From Cyclobacteriaceae bacterium (GTDB lineage Bacteria > Bacteroidota > Bacteroidia > Cytophagales > Cyclobacteriaceae), in contig JAEUUG010000003.1 of NCBI GenBank assembly GCA_016787565.1, positions 124,001 to 188,000 of the forward strand: a DNA stretch of 64,000 nt, written 5' to 3'. A model generated the notes under the pieces. The model worked only from the letters and a program-made list of their open reading frames with translations. It ran no database searches and was not told the DNA's origin. A program made the translations under genes and the position numbers. Every line of letters begins with the position of its first letter. Positions within the stretch are counted from its first letter, which is position 1. This document shows, piece after piece, positions 1 to 8,800 of the stretch.

Positions 1-896
1 TAGCCAATATTTATTACTGGGGTTTTAATCAATACATCATTCAGCGAACATTAGCGGCTAAGAGTCTGCAGGAAGCACAAAAAGGAATTGTTTTCGCAGC
101 CTTTTTGAAGCTGATCATTCCGCTAATTGTTGTTGTTCCCGGCATTGTAGCCTTTGTGATGAATGCGGATGCATCCGGACAACTTACTACTGGAACCTTG
201 GATCCGAGCTTTCTCAATAAAGATGGTGGCGTAATTAATGATAATGCAGCACCGTGGCTGATTCGCAGTTTTGTGCCGATGGGTTTAAAAGGTCTGGTGC
301 TGGCTGCGCTAGCCGCTGCCATTGTTTCTTCCTTGGCATCGATGCTTAACTCTACGTCCACCATTTTTACTATGGATATCTACCGCCCGTATATCAACAA
401 GAATGCAACAAACAAACAGATCGTAACGGTGGGTCGCTTAAGCGGTTTGGTAGCCTTGATCATCGCTATTTTTATTGCCCCATCGTTGGGAAATCTGGGT
501 CAGGCTTTTCAGTTTATTCAGGAGTACACCGGTGTGGTAAGCCCGGGTATTCTCGCTGTTTTCCTTACTGGTTTGTTCTGGAAACGTGCCACCAACAGTG
601 CCGCCATCTGGGGTGTACTGGCATCTATTCCCATTGCGCTTTATTTCAAGGTAGCACCTAATGGATGGTCTGATTCGGCTATTTTTGTTACGATTCCTTT
701 TATGAATCAAATGATGATCACAGCAGTATTATCAATCGTCATCATTCTTATTCTTAGCTATATTGAGGGCAAAGGGAAAGTCAATGAAAAGGGAATTACG
801 TTTACATCTGAATTCTTCAAAACCAGTCCTGCCTTTAACATTGGCGCTTTTGTCATTATGATTATCTGTGCAGTATTGTATGCTGTATTCTGGTAG
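1..896 (+). CDS. Sodium/solute symporter (SSS/SGLT family), 3' part
   Basis: The reading frame is open from the window edge (first whole codon at base 3), so the N-terminal half lies outside. The visible 297 residues hold roughly seven or eight hydrophobic helices. A tryptophan/glutamine-rich helix start (WGFNQYIIQR) near the window edge matches the WxxDQxxxQR signature of SGLT-type sodium/sugar cotransporters, and is followed by AKSLQEAQKG, a typical SGLT loop. It should sit in the inner membrane and import a sugar or similar solute with sodium; the substrate cannot be read from this half. A WYL regulator follows after 13 bases on the same strand. Family call is confident, substrate is not. 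Confidence 0.85.
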   Translation, partial: ANIYYWGFNQYIIQRTLAAKSLQEAQKGIVFAAFLKLIIPLIVVVPGIVAFVMNADASGQLTTGTLDPSFLNKDGGVINDNAAPWLIRSFVPMGLKGLVLAALAAAIVSSLASMLNSTSTIFTMDIYRPYINKNATNKQIVTVGRLSGLVALIIAIFIAPSLGNLGQAFQFIQEYTGVVSPGILAVFLTGLFWKRATNSAAIWGVLASIPIALYFKVAPNGWSDSAIFVTIPFMNQMMITAVLSIVIILILSYIEGKGKVNEKGITFTSEFFKTSPAFNIGAFVIMIICAVLYAVFW

Positions 897-909
897 GTAG
901 CGTCCGGTC

Positions 910-1866
910 ATGAACCGCATTGATCGACTCACGGCTATCTTAATTCAGCTTCAAACCAAGCGCGTGGTGAAGGCAGAAGAAATTGCCAGGCGTTTTGAGA
1001 TCAGTCTGCGAACGGTTTACCGCGATGTAAAATCCCTTATGGAAGCCGGTGTCCCGATTGGTTCGGAAGCAGGCAAGGGTTATTTTATTGTCGATGGATT
1101 TCATCTTCCGCCTGTTATGTTTACGCAGGAGGAAGCCAGTGCCATGCTAATGGCCGGAAAGCTGGTAGAGAAAATGACCGATCGGTCTGTTAGGAATTCA
1201 TTCGAGTCCGCCCTCCACAAAATCAAATCAGTATTAAAAGATTCCGAGAAAGATCATCTCGAAAGTCTCGAAGCGTATGTTCAGGTTTTTCAATTCCCGC
1301 ATCAACAACAGGAGTCATTTCCCAACCATTTTTTAACAGACATTCAGAAAGCGTTGGTTCAGCGCGAGGTTTTGAGCATCGAATATTTTTCCAATCAGAA
1401 CCAACTGACAACACGTGAAGTAGAGCCCATCGGAATTTCGTATTACAGTGCAGGCTGGCACCTCATTGCATGGTGCAGACTTCGGCAAGACTACCGTGAT
1501 TTTCGCGCAGATCGGATACAATCTCTGGCAAATACGGGGAAGACGTTTGACCATCGCAACCTGCTGACGCTGCAAGAATATATGAAGTCGTTAGTGGAAT
1601 CGCATTACGGATTGCAAAAGGCGGTTGTGATCTTTGATAAGGCGATATTCAAATACCGCAGGTACGTATATGGATTTATTGCGGAAGTTGACCTGGGCGA
1701 TAAAGTTCAGATGACCTTTCTGGTGGACAATCTTCAATCCCTTGGTCGATGGCTTTTGGCATACGGGAGTGGGGTGGAAGTGGTGGAGCCCGATGAGCTA
1801 AAGACGATCCTGGTAGAACTGGTCGACCGCCTGCAGCAGCACTATCTCTCAAAATCTGTCGTGTAA
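910..1866 (+). CDS. YafY-type transcriptional regulator (HTH_11 + WYL domain)
   Basis: The 318-residue protein starts with a winged helix-turn-helix (about residues 5-58; SLRTVYRDVKSL is the recognition helix of the DeoR/HTH_11 type) and continues into a WYL ligand-sensing domain (about 140-310). Around residues 175-205 the WYL core is visible: YYSAGWHLIAWCR followed by YRDFRADRIQSL, the usual arginine-rich strand. WYL proteins bind a small molecule or nucleic acid and control transcription. It starts 13 bases after the symporter, so it may be cotranscribed with it, but the target genes are unknown. Confidence 0.85.
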   Translation: MNRIDRLTAILIQLQTKRVVKAEEIARRFEISLRTVYRDVKSLMEAGVPIGSEAGKGYFIVDGFHLPPVMFTQEEASAMLMAGKLVEKMTDRSVRNSFESALHKIKSVLKDSEKDHLESLEAYVQVFQFPHQQQESFPNHFLTDIQKALVQREVLSIEYFSNQNQLTTREVEPIGISYYSAGWHLIAWCRLRQDYRDFRADRIQSLANTGKTFDHRNLLTLQEYMKSLVESHYGLQKAVVIFDKAIFKYRRYVYGFIAEVDLGDKVQMTFLVDNLQSLGRWLLAYGSGVEVVEPDELKTILVELVDRLQQHYLSKSVV

Positions 1867-1941
1867 TAATTTTTGTTGAGCCTGCTGATTCTGTTGACAC
1901 AGGGTTGTCACCAGGCGTATGTTGATTAGCATAAAAAACCT

Positions 1942-2223
1942 ATGCTTTCAATCTCTGAATCGCCAGCATACCGGGGTACTTCCTACGAAGATTTATCCCA
2001 CCGTAAAATTTCCGTTTCTGTATTTTCTACTTCCGTTGTCACCGTACAACAGGTTGAAATGCTGGCGCCCTTCTTAGATGATTGGTTTGGTAAAGCAAAC
2101 TGGAATTTTGCACTGGATGATTGTGATCACATTTTCCGCATTGTTTCAGACGGTAGTTGCCTTGACAATGCCATCCAGCTGCTGCGCGATTATGGCTTTA
2201 TATGCGAGGAACTGAACGATTAA
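1942..2223 (+). CDS. Small HMA-like (ferredoxin-fold) protein without CxxC
   Basis: A 93-residue protein of beta-alpha-beta character. From residue 24 on (ISVSVFSTSVVTVQQVEMLAP, then WNFALDDCDHIFRI) it resembles a small Bacteroidota family that looks like heavy-metal-associated domains: a strand, a helix, a strand with WNFDLEDCD-like residues, then a helix ending in a glycine/acidic tail (YGFICEELND). The CxxC metal site of true copper chaperones is absent, so metal binding is doubtful. The first 23 residues are unlike the rest and may be non-conserved; no internal ATG offers a later start. It precedes the dihydrofolate-reductase-like gene by 14 bases, suggesting one transcript. Confidence 0.6.
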   Translation: MLSISESPAYRGTSYEDLSHRKISVSVFSTSVVTVQQVEMLAPFLDDWFGKANWNFALDDCDHIFRIVSDGSCLDNAIQLLRDYGFICEELND

Positions 2224-2237
2224 AAAACAGTAATCAT

Positions 2238-2756
2238 ATGAGAAAAGTAATATTGGGTGTGGCTGTCAGTCTTGATAATTTTATTGAAGGACCGAACGGA
2301 GAATACGACTGGTGTTTCATGGATCAGGATTATGGTTTAACAGCATTCATGAGCCGTATTGATTCTATTTTCATGGGAAGGAAGTCATTCGAATTGGCCA
2401 GTACAACAGGAGATCAAAATCCATGGAAGGGCATACACACATATGTATTTTCCAATACACTGAAGTGCGCTCCGGATGGAACAACGCTCCTCCAAGGTGA
2501 TGTTCTTGAGCGTGTTCGTGAAATTAAAAAAGAAGATGGTAAAGATATCTGGCTTTTTGGAGGTGCCTCACTTACGTCAAGCTTGATGAATGCCGGATTA
2601 GTGGATGAACTCTGGCTGGCAGTACATCCTATTTTATTGGGGCAGGGTAAACCCTTGTTCTCCGACATTCAGCAACGAATAAAAACAAGATTGCTGGAAA
2701 CGAAGACTTATACTACCGGATTGGTTTCGTTGCGGTATGGCGTAGCCCGTGAATGA
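2238..2756 (+). CDS. Dihydrofolate reductase / RibD C-terminal family protein
   Basis: The 172-residue protein (MRKVILGVAVSLDNFIEG start) carries the hallmarks of the RibD_C/DHFR-like fold: an N-terminal strand followed by SLDNFIEGPNGEYDW, IFMGRKSFEL near residue 50, and the NADPH-binding strand DIWLFGGASL near residue 105. Such stand-alone proteins are NADPH-dependent reductases of unknown substrate. An in-frame ATG at 2202 would overlap the preceding gene; the ATG at 2238 was preferred because homologues begin with this strand directly. The natural substrate cannot be predicted. Confidence 0.8.
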   Translation: MRKVILGVAVSLDNFIEGPNGEYDWCFMDQDYGLTAFMSRIDSIFMGRKSFELASTTGDQNPWKGIHTYVFSNTLKCAPDGTTLLQGDVLERVREIKKEDGKDIWLFGGASLTSSLMNAGLVDELWLAVHPILLGQGKPLFSDIQQRIKTRLLETKTYTTGLVSLRYGVARE

Positions 2757-2812
2757 TTGCTAACTGTACCGGATTTCAACGGCAGTTTTTTATCTTCGGG
2801 TAAATTCATGCC

Positions 2813-3286
2813 ATGCATACCCACGAAGAATTAATTCGCAAGTTTTACACAGCTTTTCAACAACTGGATTATCGTGGTATGCAATCGTGTTACCACGATG
2901 AGGTTACTTTCTCCGATCCTGTATTTCAATCCTTGAAAGGAAACGAAGCCAGGGCCATGTGGCAAATGCTGATAATCGCATCCACAGACCTCATCATTCA
3001 ATTTGATTCTGTAGAAGCAAATAATGAAAATGGCCAATGTCATTGGGAAGCCTTTTATACGTTTTCCCGAACAGGCAGAAAAGTACATAACCGGATAGAG
3101 GCTTCATTCAAATTTAAGGATGGGAAAATCATTGAGCACATCGATCAATTTGATCTCTGGCGCTGGAGCCGGATGGCACTTGGGATTTCAGGTGTACTAC
3201 TTGGATGGACTCCCATTGTTCGGAACAAAATCAGGAAAATGGCCCGTTACAACCTGGACAAATTTATTTCGAGTGCGGGTATTTGA
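2813..3286 (+). CDS. SnoaL-like / NTF2-fold protein
   Basis: The 157-residue protein begins LIRKFYTAFQQLDYRGMQSCYHDEVTFSDPVF, the standard opening of SnoaL-like proteins (helix, acidic D/H strand), and ends its fold with a strand reading ASFKFKDGKIIEHIDQFD. These are cone-shaped alpha+beta barrels used as small-molecule isomerases, hydrolases or ligand sinks. The C-terminal 35 residues (WRWSRMALGISGVLLGWTP) form an extra amphipathic or weakly hydrophobic helix. The next gene starts in the same frame only nine bases after this stop codon, so the two are probably cotranscribed. No specific function is assignable. Confidence 0.75.
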   Translation: MHTHEELIRKFYTAFQQLDYRGMQSCYHDEVTFSDPVFQSLKGNEARAMWQMLIIASTDLIIQFDSVEANNENGQCHWEAFYTFSRTGRKVHNRIEASFKFKDGKIIEHIDQFDLWRWSRMALGISGVLLGWTPIVRNKIRKMARYNLDKFISSAGI

Positions 3287-3292
3287 CTAGTA

Positions 3293-3892
3293 TTGCATCA
3301 TCATCCGTGTAACGCAAGTCCAGTGAAAGAAAAAGTACAGGCCGTAGAAGAGGTGTTGAAGAAGCTGGATCAGGAGATACTTCAGTTCCAGTCCTGGTCG
3401 GGATTACAGTGTAAGTTTGGCTGCGGCAAGTGTTGTTTCAAGGCTGATATAGAAGCCACAATACTCGAATTTCTTCCGTTTGCCTATTACCTTTACAACG
3501 ATGGAAAAGCTATGGCATGGCTTGAAAGAATGCAGGAGTCTGACAACCCGGTTTGTCTGATTCTTAATCCTACTCAAGCAGGTGCAGGACTGTGTTCTGA
3601 GTACGCCTATCGGGGTTTAATTTGCCGGTTGTTTGGATACTCGGCACGAACGAATAAATATGGAGAGGCTGAGTTGGTTACCTGCCAGATTATAAAAACG
3701 GAGCAAGAAGTTTCGTATACAAATGCAGCAGTAGGTGTAAAGCAAGGTAAAAATATTCCGATCATGAATCAGTATTATATGCAACTTCATGCTATTGATC
3801 CAGACTTAACACACGAATTTTACCCAATTAATAAAGCTATCCAAAAAGCCATTGAAACTGTATTGCATTATTATGCTTATCGTGAAGAATAG
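3293..3892 (+). CDS. YkgJ-family cysteine cluster protein
   Basis: About 190-199 residues with eight or more cysteines in the arrangement of the YkgJ (CxxCxxxCC) family: FGCGKCCF near residue 43, then PVCLIL, GLCSEYAYRGLICRLFGY and VTCQI. These cysteines are thought to bind zinc or an Fe-S cluster; the biochemical role is unknown. No ATG is available: the candidates are TTG at 3293, directly after the in-frame stop of the previous gene, or GTG at 3323. The 3' end overlaps the start of the next gene by 20 bases. Confidence 0.8.
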   Translation: MHHHPCNASPVKEKVQAVEEVLKKLDQEILQFQSWSGLQCKFGCGKCCFKADIEATILEFLPFAYYLYNDGKAMAWLERMQESDNPVCLILNPTQAGAGLCSEYAYRGLICRLFGYSARTNKYGEAELVTCQIIKTEQEVSYTNAAVGVKQGKNIPIMNQYYMQLHAIDPDLTHEFYPINKAIQKAIETVLHYYAYREE

Positions 3893-4412
3893 ATTTTTGT
3901 TAGCAGTATGGTTTACCTGCTTTAGCATGTTGGCAGCTGCCCAAAGTGTTGATACGCTACGCTCAAAACCTTTCGAACAGTATTGGACCAAGCCCCGCTT
4001 TGTTCCTAAAGTTGGTGTGGGCGTTCAGGATGCTGCTTTTGCGGAAGTTGGAATACAATACCACCAGATTTTTGTGCATCCCCTCAGTCTCGCCTCTGCC
4101 GGACCATACCTTACTTTTGATGGCATTGTGCTGGACGATGATTTTATTCTGGGCCCCAAGCTGGGTTATGAATTTACAGCAGGATTGGTGGGCGTGGCAG
4201 CCGATTTTACGTACTATACTGATTTTGACCGTGAGTCCGTTGTATTTACCCCGAAAGTGGGCATTAGCATTCTGGGATTTGTGAATCTTTTTTACGGACG
4301 AAACTTCGTCTTGTCAGAAGATGCCTTTAAGTCAATCTCGCAGAGCCGCTTCTCACTCGTCTTCAATATCAATCGCGATTATTTTGATTTGCGCGAAGCC
4401 AAACGAAAGTAA
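3873..4412 (+). CDS. Exported protein with possible beta-barrel character, function unknown
   Basis: The chosen ATG at 3873 gives 179 residues with a clear signal peptide (basic start, hydrophobic FLLAVWFTCFSMLAAA, cleavage after AQS-type residues). The mature part is rich in alternating hydrophobic/glycine strands (VGVGVQDAAFAEVGIQY, LGPKLGYEFTAGLVGVAADFTYY, FTPKVGISILGFVNLFYG), as in small outer-membrane barrels. An upstream in-frame ATG at 3852 would add seven residues before the charged start. It overlaps the YkgJ-like gene by 20 bases. I do not recognise a named family. Confidence 0.65.
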   Translation: MLIVKNRFLLAVWFTCFSMLAAAQSVDTLRSKPFEQYWTKPRFVPKVGVGVQDAAFAEVGIQYHQIFVHPLSLASAGPYLTFDGIVLDDDFILGPKLGYEFTAGLVGVAADFTYYTDFDRESVVFTPKVGISILGFVNLFYGRNFVLSEDAFKSISQSRFSLVFNINRDYFDLREAKRK

Positions 4413-4421
4413 AAAAGCGAG

Positions 4422-4946
4422 TTATTTTGAACCCACAATATTGATATGGCCAACATGGTGTTGACCGTGCCAGGCATATAAAGCAATCATTTGGTGCAAT
4501 GAAATATGCTTTCTTGTTTCGGGATGAATGAATTCTCGTTTTAAGTCTTCAGGGGTTAAGCTCCGTAACAACAAAACCCATTTTGCATGGAGTGCCTTCA
4601 ATAAGGTCACAGACAATAATGAATCTGCATTTGTTTCAGGTGTATTCGCCCATAACTTTTCATCATACGCTTTAATGACGGGAGTACTTTCCGTGAGCGT
4701 CCATTTAAAACGGATGTAGGCGTTCATGTGACTATCGGCCAGATGATGAATAACCTGGCGTATTGTCCAACCACCCTCGCGGTACGGTGTATCAAATTGT
4801 AGCGTTGAGAATCCTGCAATACTTTCTTCTACTTTTTGAGGAAGCATGCCAATTTGGTCAATCAGGCTATTTAATTCTTCCGCGCTGTATACCTCTTTAG
4901 GAGAGAACTTTCCAATGGGGTATCGTAAGTGATCATCAAGCATCAC
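4422..4946 (-). CDS. DinB/YfiT-type metal-dependent protein (bacillithiol transferase-like)
   Basis: The 174-residue four-helix protein has the metal-binding histidines of the DinB/YfiT superfamily: WTIRQVIHHLADSH (histidines 67, 68 and 73) and AWHGQHHVGHI near the C terminus (160, 163, 164). The opening LRYPIGKF and the spacing match the YfiT/BstA branch, whose Bacillus members conjugate bacillithiol to electrophiles or hydrolyse substrates with nickel or zinc. It is convergent with the preceding exported-protein gene (nine-base gap). Whether this organism makes bacillithiol is not shown in the window. Confidence 0.8.
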   Translation of the reverse strand: MMLDDHLRYPIGKFSPKEVYSAEELNSLIDQIGMLPQKVEESIAGFSTLQFDTPYREGGWTIRQVIHHLADSHMNAYIRFKWTLTESTPVIKAYDEKLWANTPETNADSLLSVTLLKALHAKWVLLLRSLTPEDLKREFIHPETRKHISLHQMIALYAWHGQHHVGHINIVGSK

Positions 4947-4973
4947 AGGGATTTTTAACAGGTATGAATGGAT

Positions 4974-5735
4974 TTACTCTTTGGCCTCCTCTTTCGCTTT
5001 TTTGCGCCTGCCCCGAACCCGTATGTTCACCATTTCGATAATCATGGAAAACACAATGGCGAAATAGATATAACCTTTTGGAACTTCTTTATGCAATCCT
5101 TCAAGAAACAACATGAAGCCAATCAAAATCAGGAAACCAAGGGCAAGTACTTCCATAGAGGGATGCTTGTGGATAAAATTGCTGATGCTTCCCGAAAAAA
5201 TGATCATGATGCCAATGGAAAGAATTACTGCGATGATCATAATGATGACCTTGTCCGTCAACCCTACCGCAGTTAAGATGGAGTCAAAGGAGAAGATAAT
5301 GTCCAACAAAATGATCTGAATAATAATGCCGGTAACATTGACTTTCCCACTTCCGGAAACACCTGTTTCTTCGTCTTTTTCACCGTCCATTTCATGGTTG
5401 ATTTCGCGCGTACTTTTAGCGATTAGAAACAAACCTCCAAAAATAAGGATCAGGTCGCGTCCGCTGATTTCCATGGCATCCCCAAAAATGACTGTCCCCG
5501 GAATGGTAAAAAGAGGTTCTTTAAACTTCATTACCCAGGTAATGGTAAGCAAGAGCAGGATACGCACGAGCATGGCCAGCAAAAGTCCCATATTGCGAGT
5601 CCTTGCCCTGATTTCGATTGGAAGGCGGTTCGATACGATAGAAATAAAAATGATATTATCGATCCCCAAAACAACTTCAAAGAATGTGAGTGTTAGCAGA
5701 GCGAGCCAGGTCTCTGCATGCAGGAAAATCTCCAT
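4974..5735 (-). CDS. TerC-family membrane protein
   Basis: A 253-residue integral membrane protein with about seven helices. The TerC signature EVVLGIDNIIFISIVS sits at residues 20-35, and a second acidic helix reads DIIFSFDSILTAVGL around residue 150; the paired acidic residues in these two helices are thought to bind a divalent metal. TerC proteins export manganese or calcium, often alongside protein secretion, and were named for tellurite resistance. A charged, flexible loop (about residues 110-130) separates the two halves, and the C terminus is strongly basic. It has its own near-consensus promoter just upstream. Confidence 0.88.
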   Translation of the reverse strand: MEIFLHAETWLALLTLTFFEVVLGIDNIIFISIVSNRLPIEIRARTRNMGLLLAMLVRILLLLTITWVMKFKEPLFTIPGTVIFGDAMEISGRDLILIFGGLFLIAKSTREINHEMDGEKDEETGVSGSGKVNVTGIIIQIILLDIIFSFDSILTAVGLTDKVIIMIIAVILSIGIMIIFSGSISNFIHKHPSMEVLALGFLILIGFMLFLEGLHKEVPKGYIYFAIVFSMIIEMVNIRVRGRRKKAKEEAKE

Positions 5736-5760
5736 GGTGGGGTGTAAGGGTTTTAGGGAT

Positions 5761-5791
5761 TAAAAATATGATAAGTAGACCTATCCTCCAA
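5761..5791 (-). promoter_or_regulatory. Bacteroidota-type promoter of the terC-like gene
   Basis: Read on the minus strand, TTG (5789-5791) is followed by 20 bases and TATTTTTA (5761-5768), one mismatch from the Bacteroidota -7 element TAnnTTTG. It lies 26 bases before the ATG. Prediction from pattern only. Confidence 0.45.
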
Positions 5792-5852
5792 GAGGGCAGA
5801 TTCAATACCCCTTTTATTTTCACGTTCGGTCATAGAAAGTTGTGTTCTTTTA

Positions 5853-8800
5853 CTAGTTATGCACGACCACCAATTTTCTGATAACATTTTTTCCTTCCCT
5901 ATTCCGTAATTGTATAAAATACACTCCTGAAGGCAAATCGCCCGTGGGTATACTTTTCTCTACCACACCCGGTACGAAAGTCGTGCGGTGTACACTTCGA
6001 CCTATGGCATCCGTCATGTTAAGGTCAATTGTTTCGGGTGTTTTCTGAGTAAGTGAAACGCGCACTTCCTGATTGGCAGGATTAGGATAAACCCTTACCT
6101 GATCAAGGATAGATGGCTCCACTCCGGTGATGATCGTAGCCGGTGGTATGTAGCTCGGTGTCGAAAGGAATTTGGTCTGGTAAATTTCCTTTGTATTCTC
6201 ATTTTGAAAGAAAGCAATCACAGCCAGTTGATTCAAATCATACGCATTCGGACTCCAGGAATACTGAACCGCATCGGTGAAATTTTTAGGAAGGGGATTT
6301 GTGTATTTTGTTCCTGCGGCATCGGGTAACATTTTCTTCATTACTTGTGTGAAAACCGTTTCTCCATTGGCACCGGTTACAGATGTTATATTCTTTTCGA
6401 CAACAGCAATGTGCAACACGGTGTTGGCGGGAATATCCTGAAGTACGGTAAAGCGAACTTCTACATTGAATTTTTCGGCTGGAGTATTCGCTGTAATAAT
6501 GGTGTCAATGCTGATCTTAGAAGTAAAAAGGGATTGCTGATCAAATCGTTTTTCACCCCAGGAACTGAAAGCACTATTTTCGAATTCAGCATCCATCCGT
6601 ACAGATGGGGTAGAGGTTATGCCATAAAAGGCTGCGCGTGAATTTGCATCGGCCTCATTGTTGTGAAACAGGGGGTCAGGTGCGGGACCAGGAAAACCAA
6701 GGTGATACTCAAGCTTTACAATTTCGTTTGTCGTTTTTGGTAAACCAATAAACTGATTGACTGCTGCATTCGATGCTTTATTGGCTTCAGCCGGTGTGTT
6801 AGGTCCTCCATTGTTGGTAAATTGCTCCAGCAATACTATGCGATTGCGCTGATCGATACTGAAATTATCGAAAGCGAAACCTTCGAGGGAAGCATCGGCC
6901 AATACGTTTAGCTGTGTACCGAATGCAACACGAAAACGAACGGCATTTCGTTGTGCAGATCCGAGAGGAGGCAAATCGTCATCAAGCGGAATGAGGGCTG
7001 TTCTCCAGGAATTGGGATCCAGGAATCCTGACCAGCCAACCAAAGCCTGCCCTCCGGGAGCGCCTTCAATACCGAGTGTATTGTACCAGTCTATCCCTTG
7101 TTGCGGTCCACCAATGGTTTGCCAGCCGATATCGCCTTCCGTATTGTTGGTAGTATTTACCTGAAGCACAGCGCCATCTCGTTTCAAATCGGTCAGTACA
7201 CGCAGATCCATTCGAAGCACTGGCCTTTCAAGCTCGGTCAGGTCAAAGCATGGGCTGTGTACCCACGAGTGTTCATTGGAGTTATACGTTCCGGTGGCAT
7301 TGGTAATCCATGCTTTACCGGTTCCGGTATCTGATGAGTCGCGATTGATAATGGCACCTTGTGGTACATCCCATTGCCAGGAACTATTTATTCCGCTGCT
7401 TATCCAGCTATCTGCTGAAGCATCGAAGTTTTGGATGTAGGGATTGTTGCCGGTAATCTTGTTACCGTTTTTATAATGCTTGACATTGTAAACTTCTCTG
7501 GTTTTTTGAATAGTACAACCTGTGGAACTCGTAATTGAGAGGCTTGAATTATATTTTCCGGGTGCTGTATAAACGTGTTGTGCCGTAGCTGAGAAACTAC
7601 CGGTGTTGAAGGGCAATCCTTCACCGAAGTTCCAGTTCATAGATTGAACTTCGGGTGCGTTGAAATTACCTTCAAGGGCGGCTGTAAATTGGGTGGTTTG
7701 TCCTTCGCAAACATTGGCCCACCCATACCTGAATTTCGGGTTCTTACCAACCAGCAGATTTTTAGGAATAGTATCGGCACAACCATTGGTGAACAACGCA
7801 CCCAGTTTTACCTGATAACTTTGCGGGTCAAGGTATTGATGGAAAATATCTTTCGGTGTTCCGGAAAGGACTTCCTCACTCTTTCCATCGCCAAAGGAAA
7901 ATGCATATTGTTTTGTTTGTGCAGGATCGGATATAGTTGGTATGAATTGTACTGTATCGCCCTCGCAGGCATTCACAAAACTAAAATCAATGGTGGGTAT
8001 TCTGCGTATGGTGGAGACCTGAGTATAATCACTACTGCAACCAGACTGGGTGTCGGTATAGGTGTACTTAATGCTTACAGAATTGGGTAAACCTCCCGTT
8101 CCTGGATTAAAAAACACTTTACCGCCACTTGATGAAAGTCCGTTGGATGTGTTGTCGATTTTAAATTTTGATATATCACCAGCAACAATAGGTGGAGGAT
8201 CAACAATCAATTCTACCGCACCATCATTTTCGCAAAATTGGAGTGGAATTTTGGATAGTATGTTTGGTTTTGGAACTACCTCAAAATAGATATTAATCGG
8301 GAAGCTGTAGGTATACAAAACCGTTGGCGTTGCCGGTGCCAGTGGATTGTACAAGAGTTGCTGGTATTGATACGTGGCGACAAAATACTTGTAGTAGGTA
8401 CCAAAGTAAAAAGGATTGATGGTCATTAAACGGTTGTTAAAATTATTCACATCAAATCCAGGACTGCCTTCCGGTATTTCCTGATTGGTTAAATAATCAT
8501 ACAAGCGAATATCGTTTTGATAGGTATAGCGATATCCATAAATGTAGGTAGCGGTAGGCAGAAATTCAGGATCGCTGATGACCAGGTTATCCGTAATACT
8601 TTCTTCACAGTACGTGTAGTCAAGTCCGGAAATGAATAATCCGGGATTTGTTACTACGACATCTTTTGTAATAGAGGTGATACATCCGGCAGGGTTTTGA
8701 TAGTAGAGGGTTATGATATTCAAACCCAGGTTCGCGGCTTGTGGGTAAAACAAACGAGCAGCAGCGTTTACACCAGTTCCTTCAAATCGCGTTGCTCCTG

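Noticed and set aside
3946..4284. 112-residue plus-strand ORF
   Set aside because: Alternative frame inside the exported-protein gene with a clear signal peptide.
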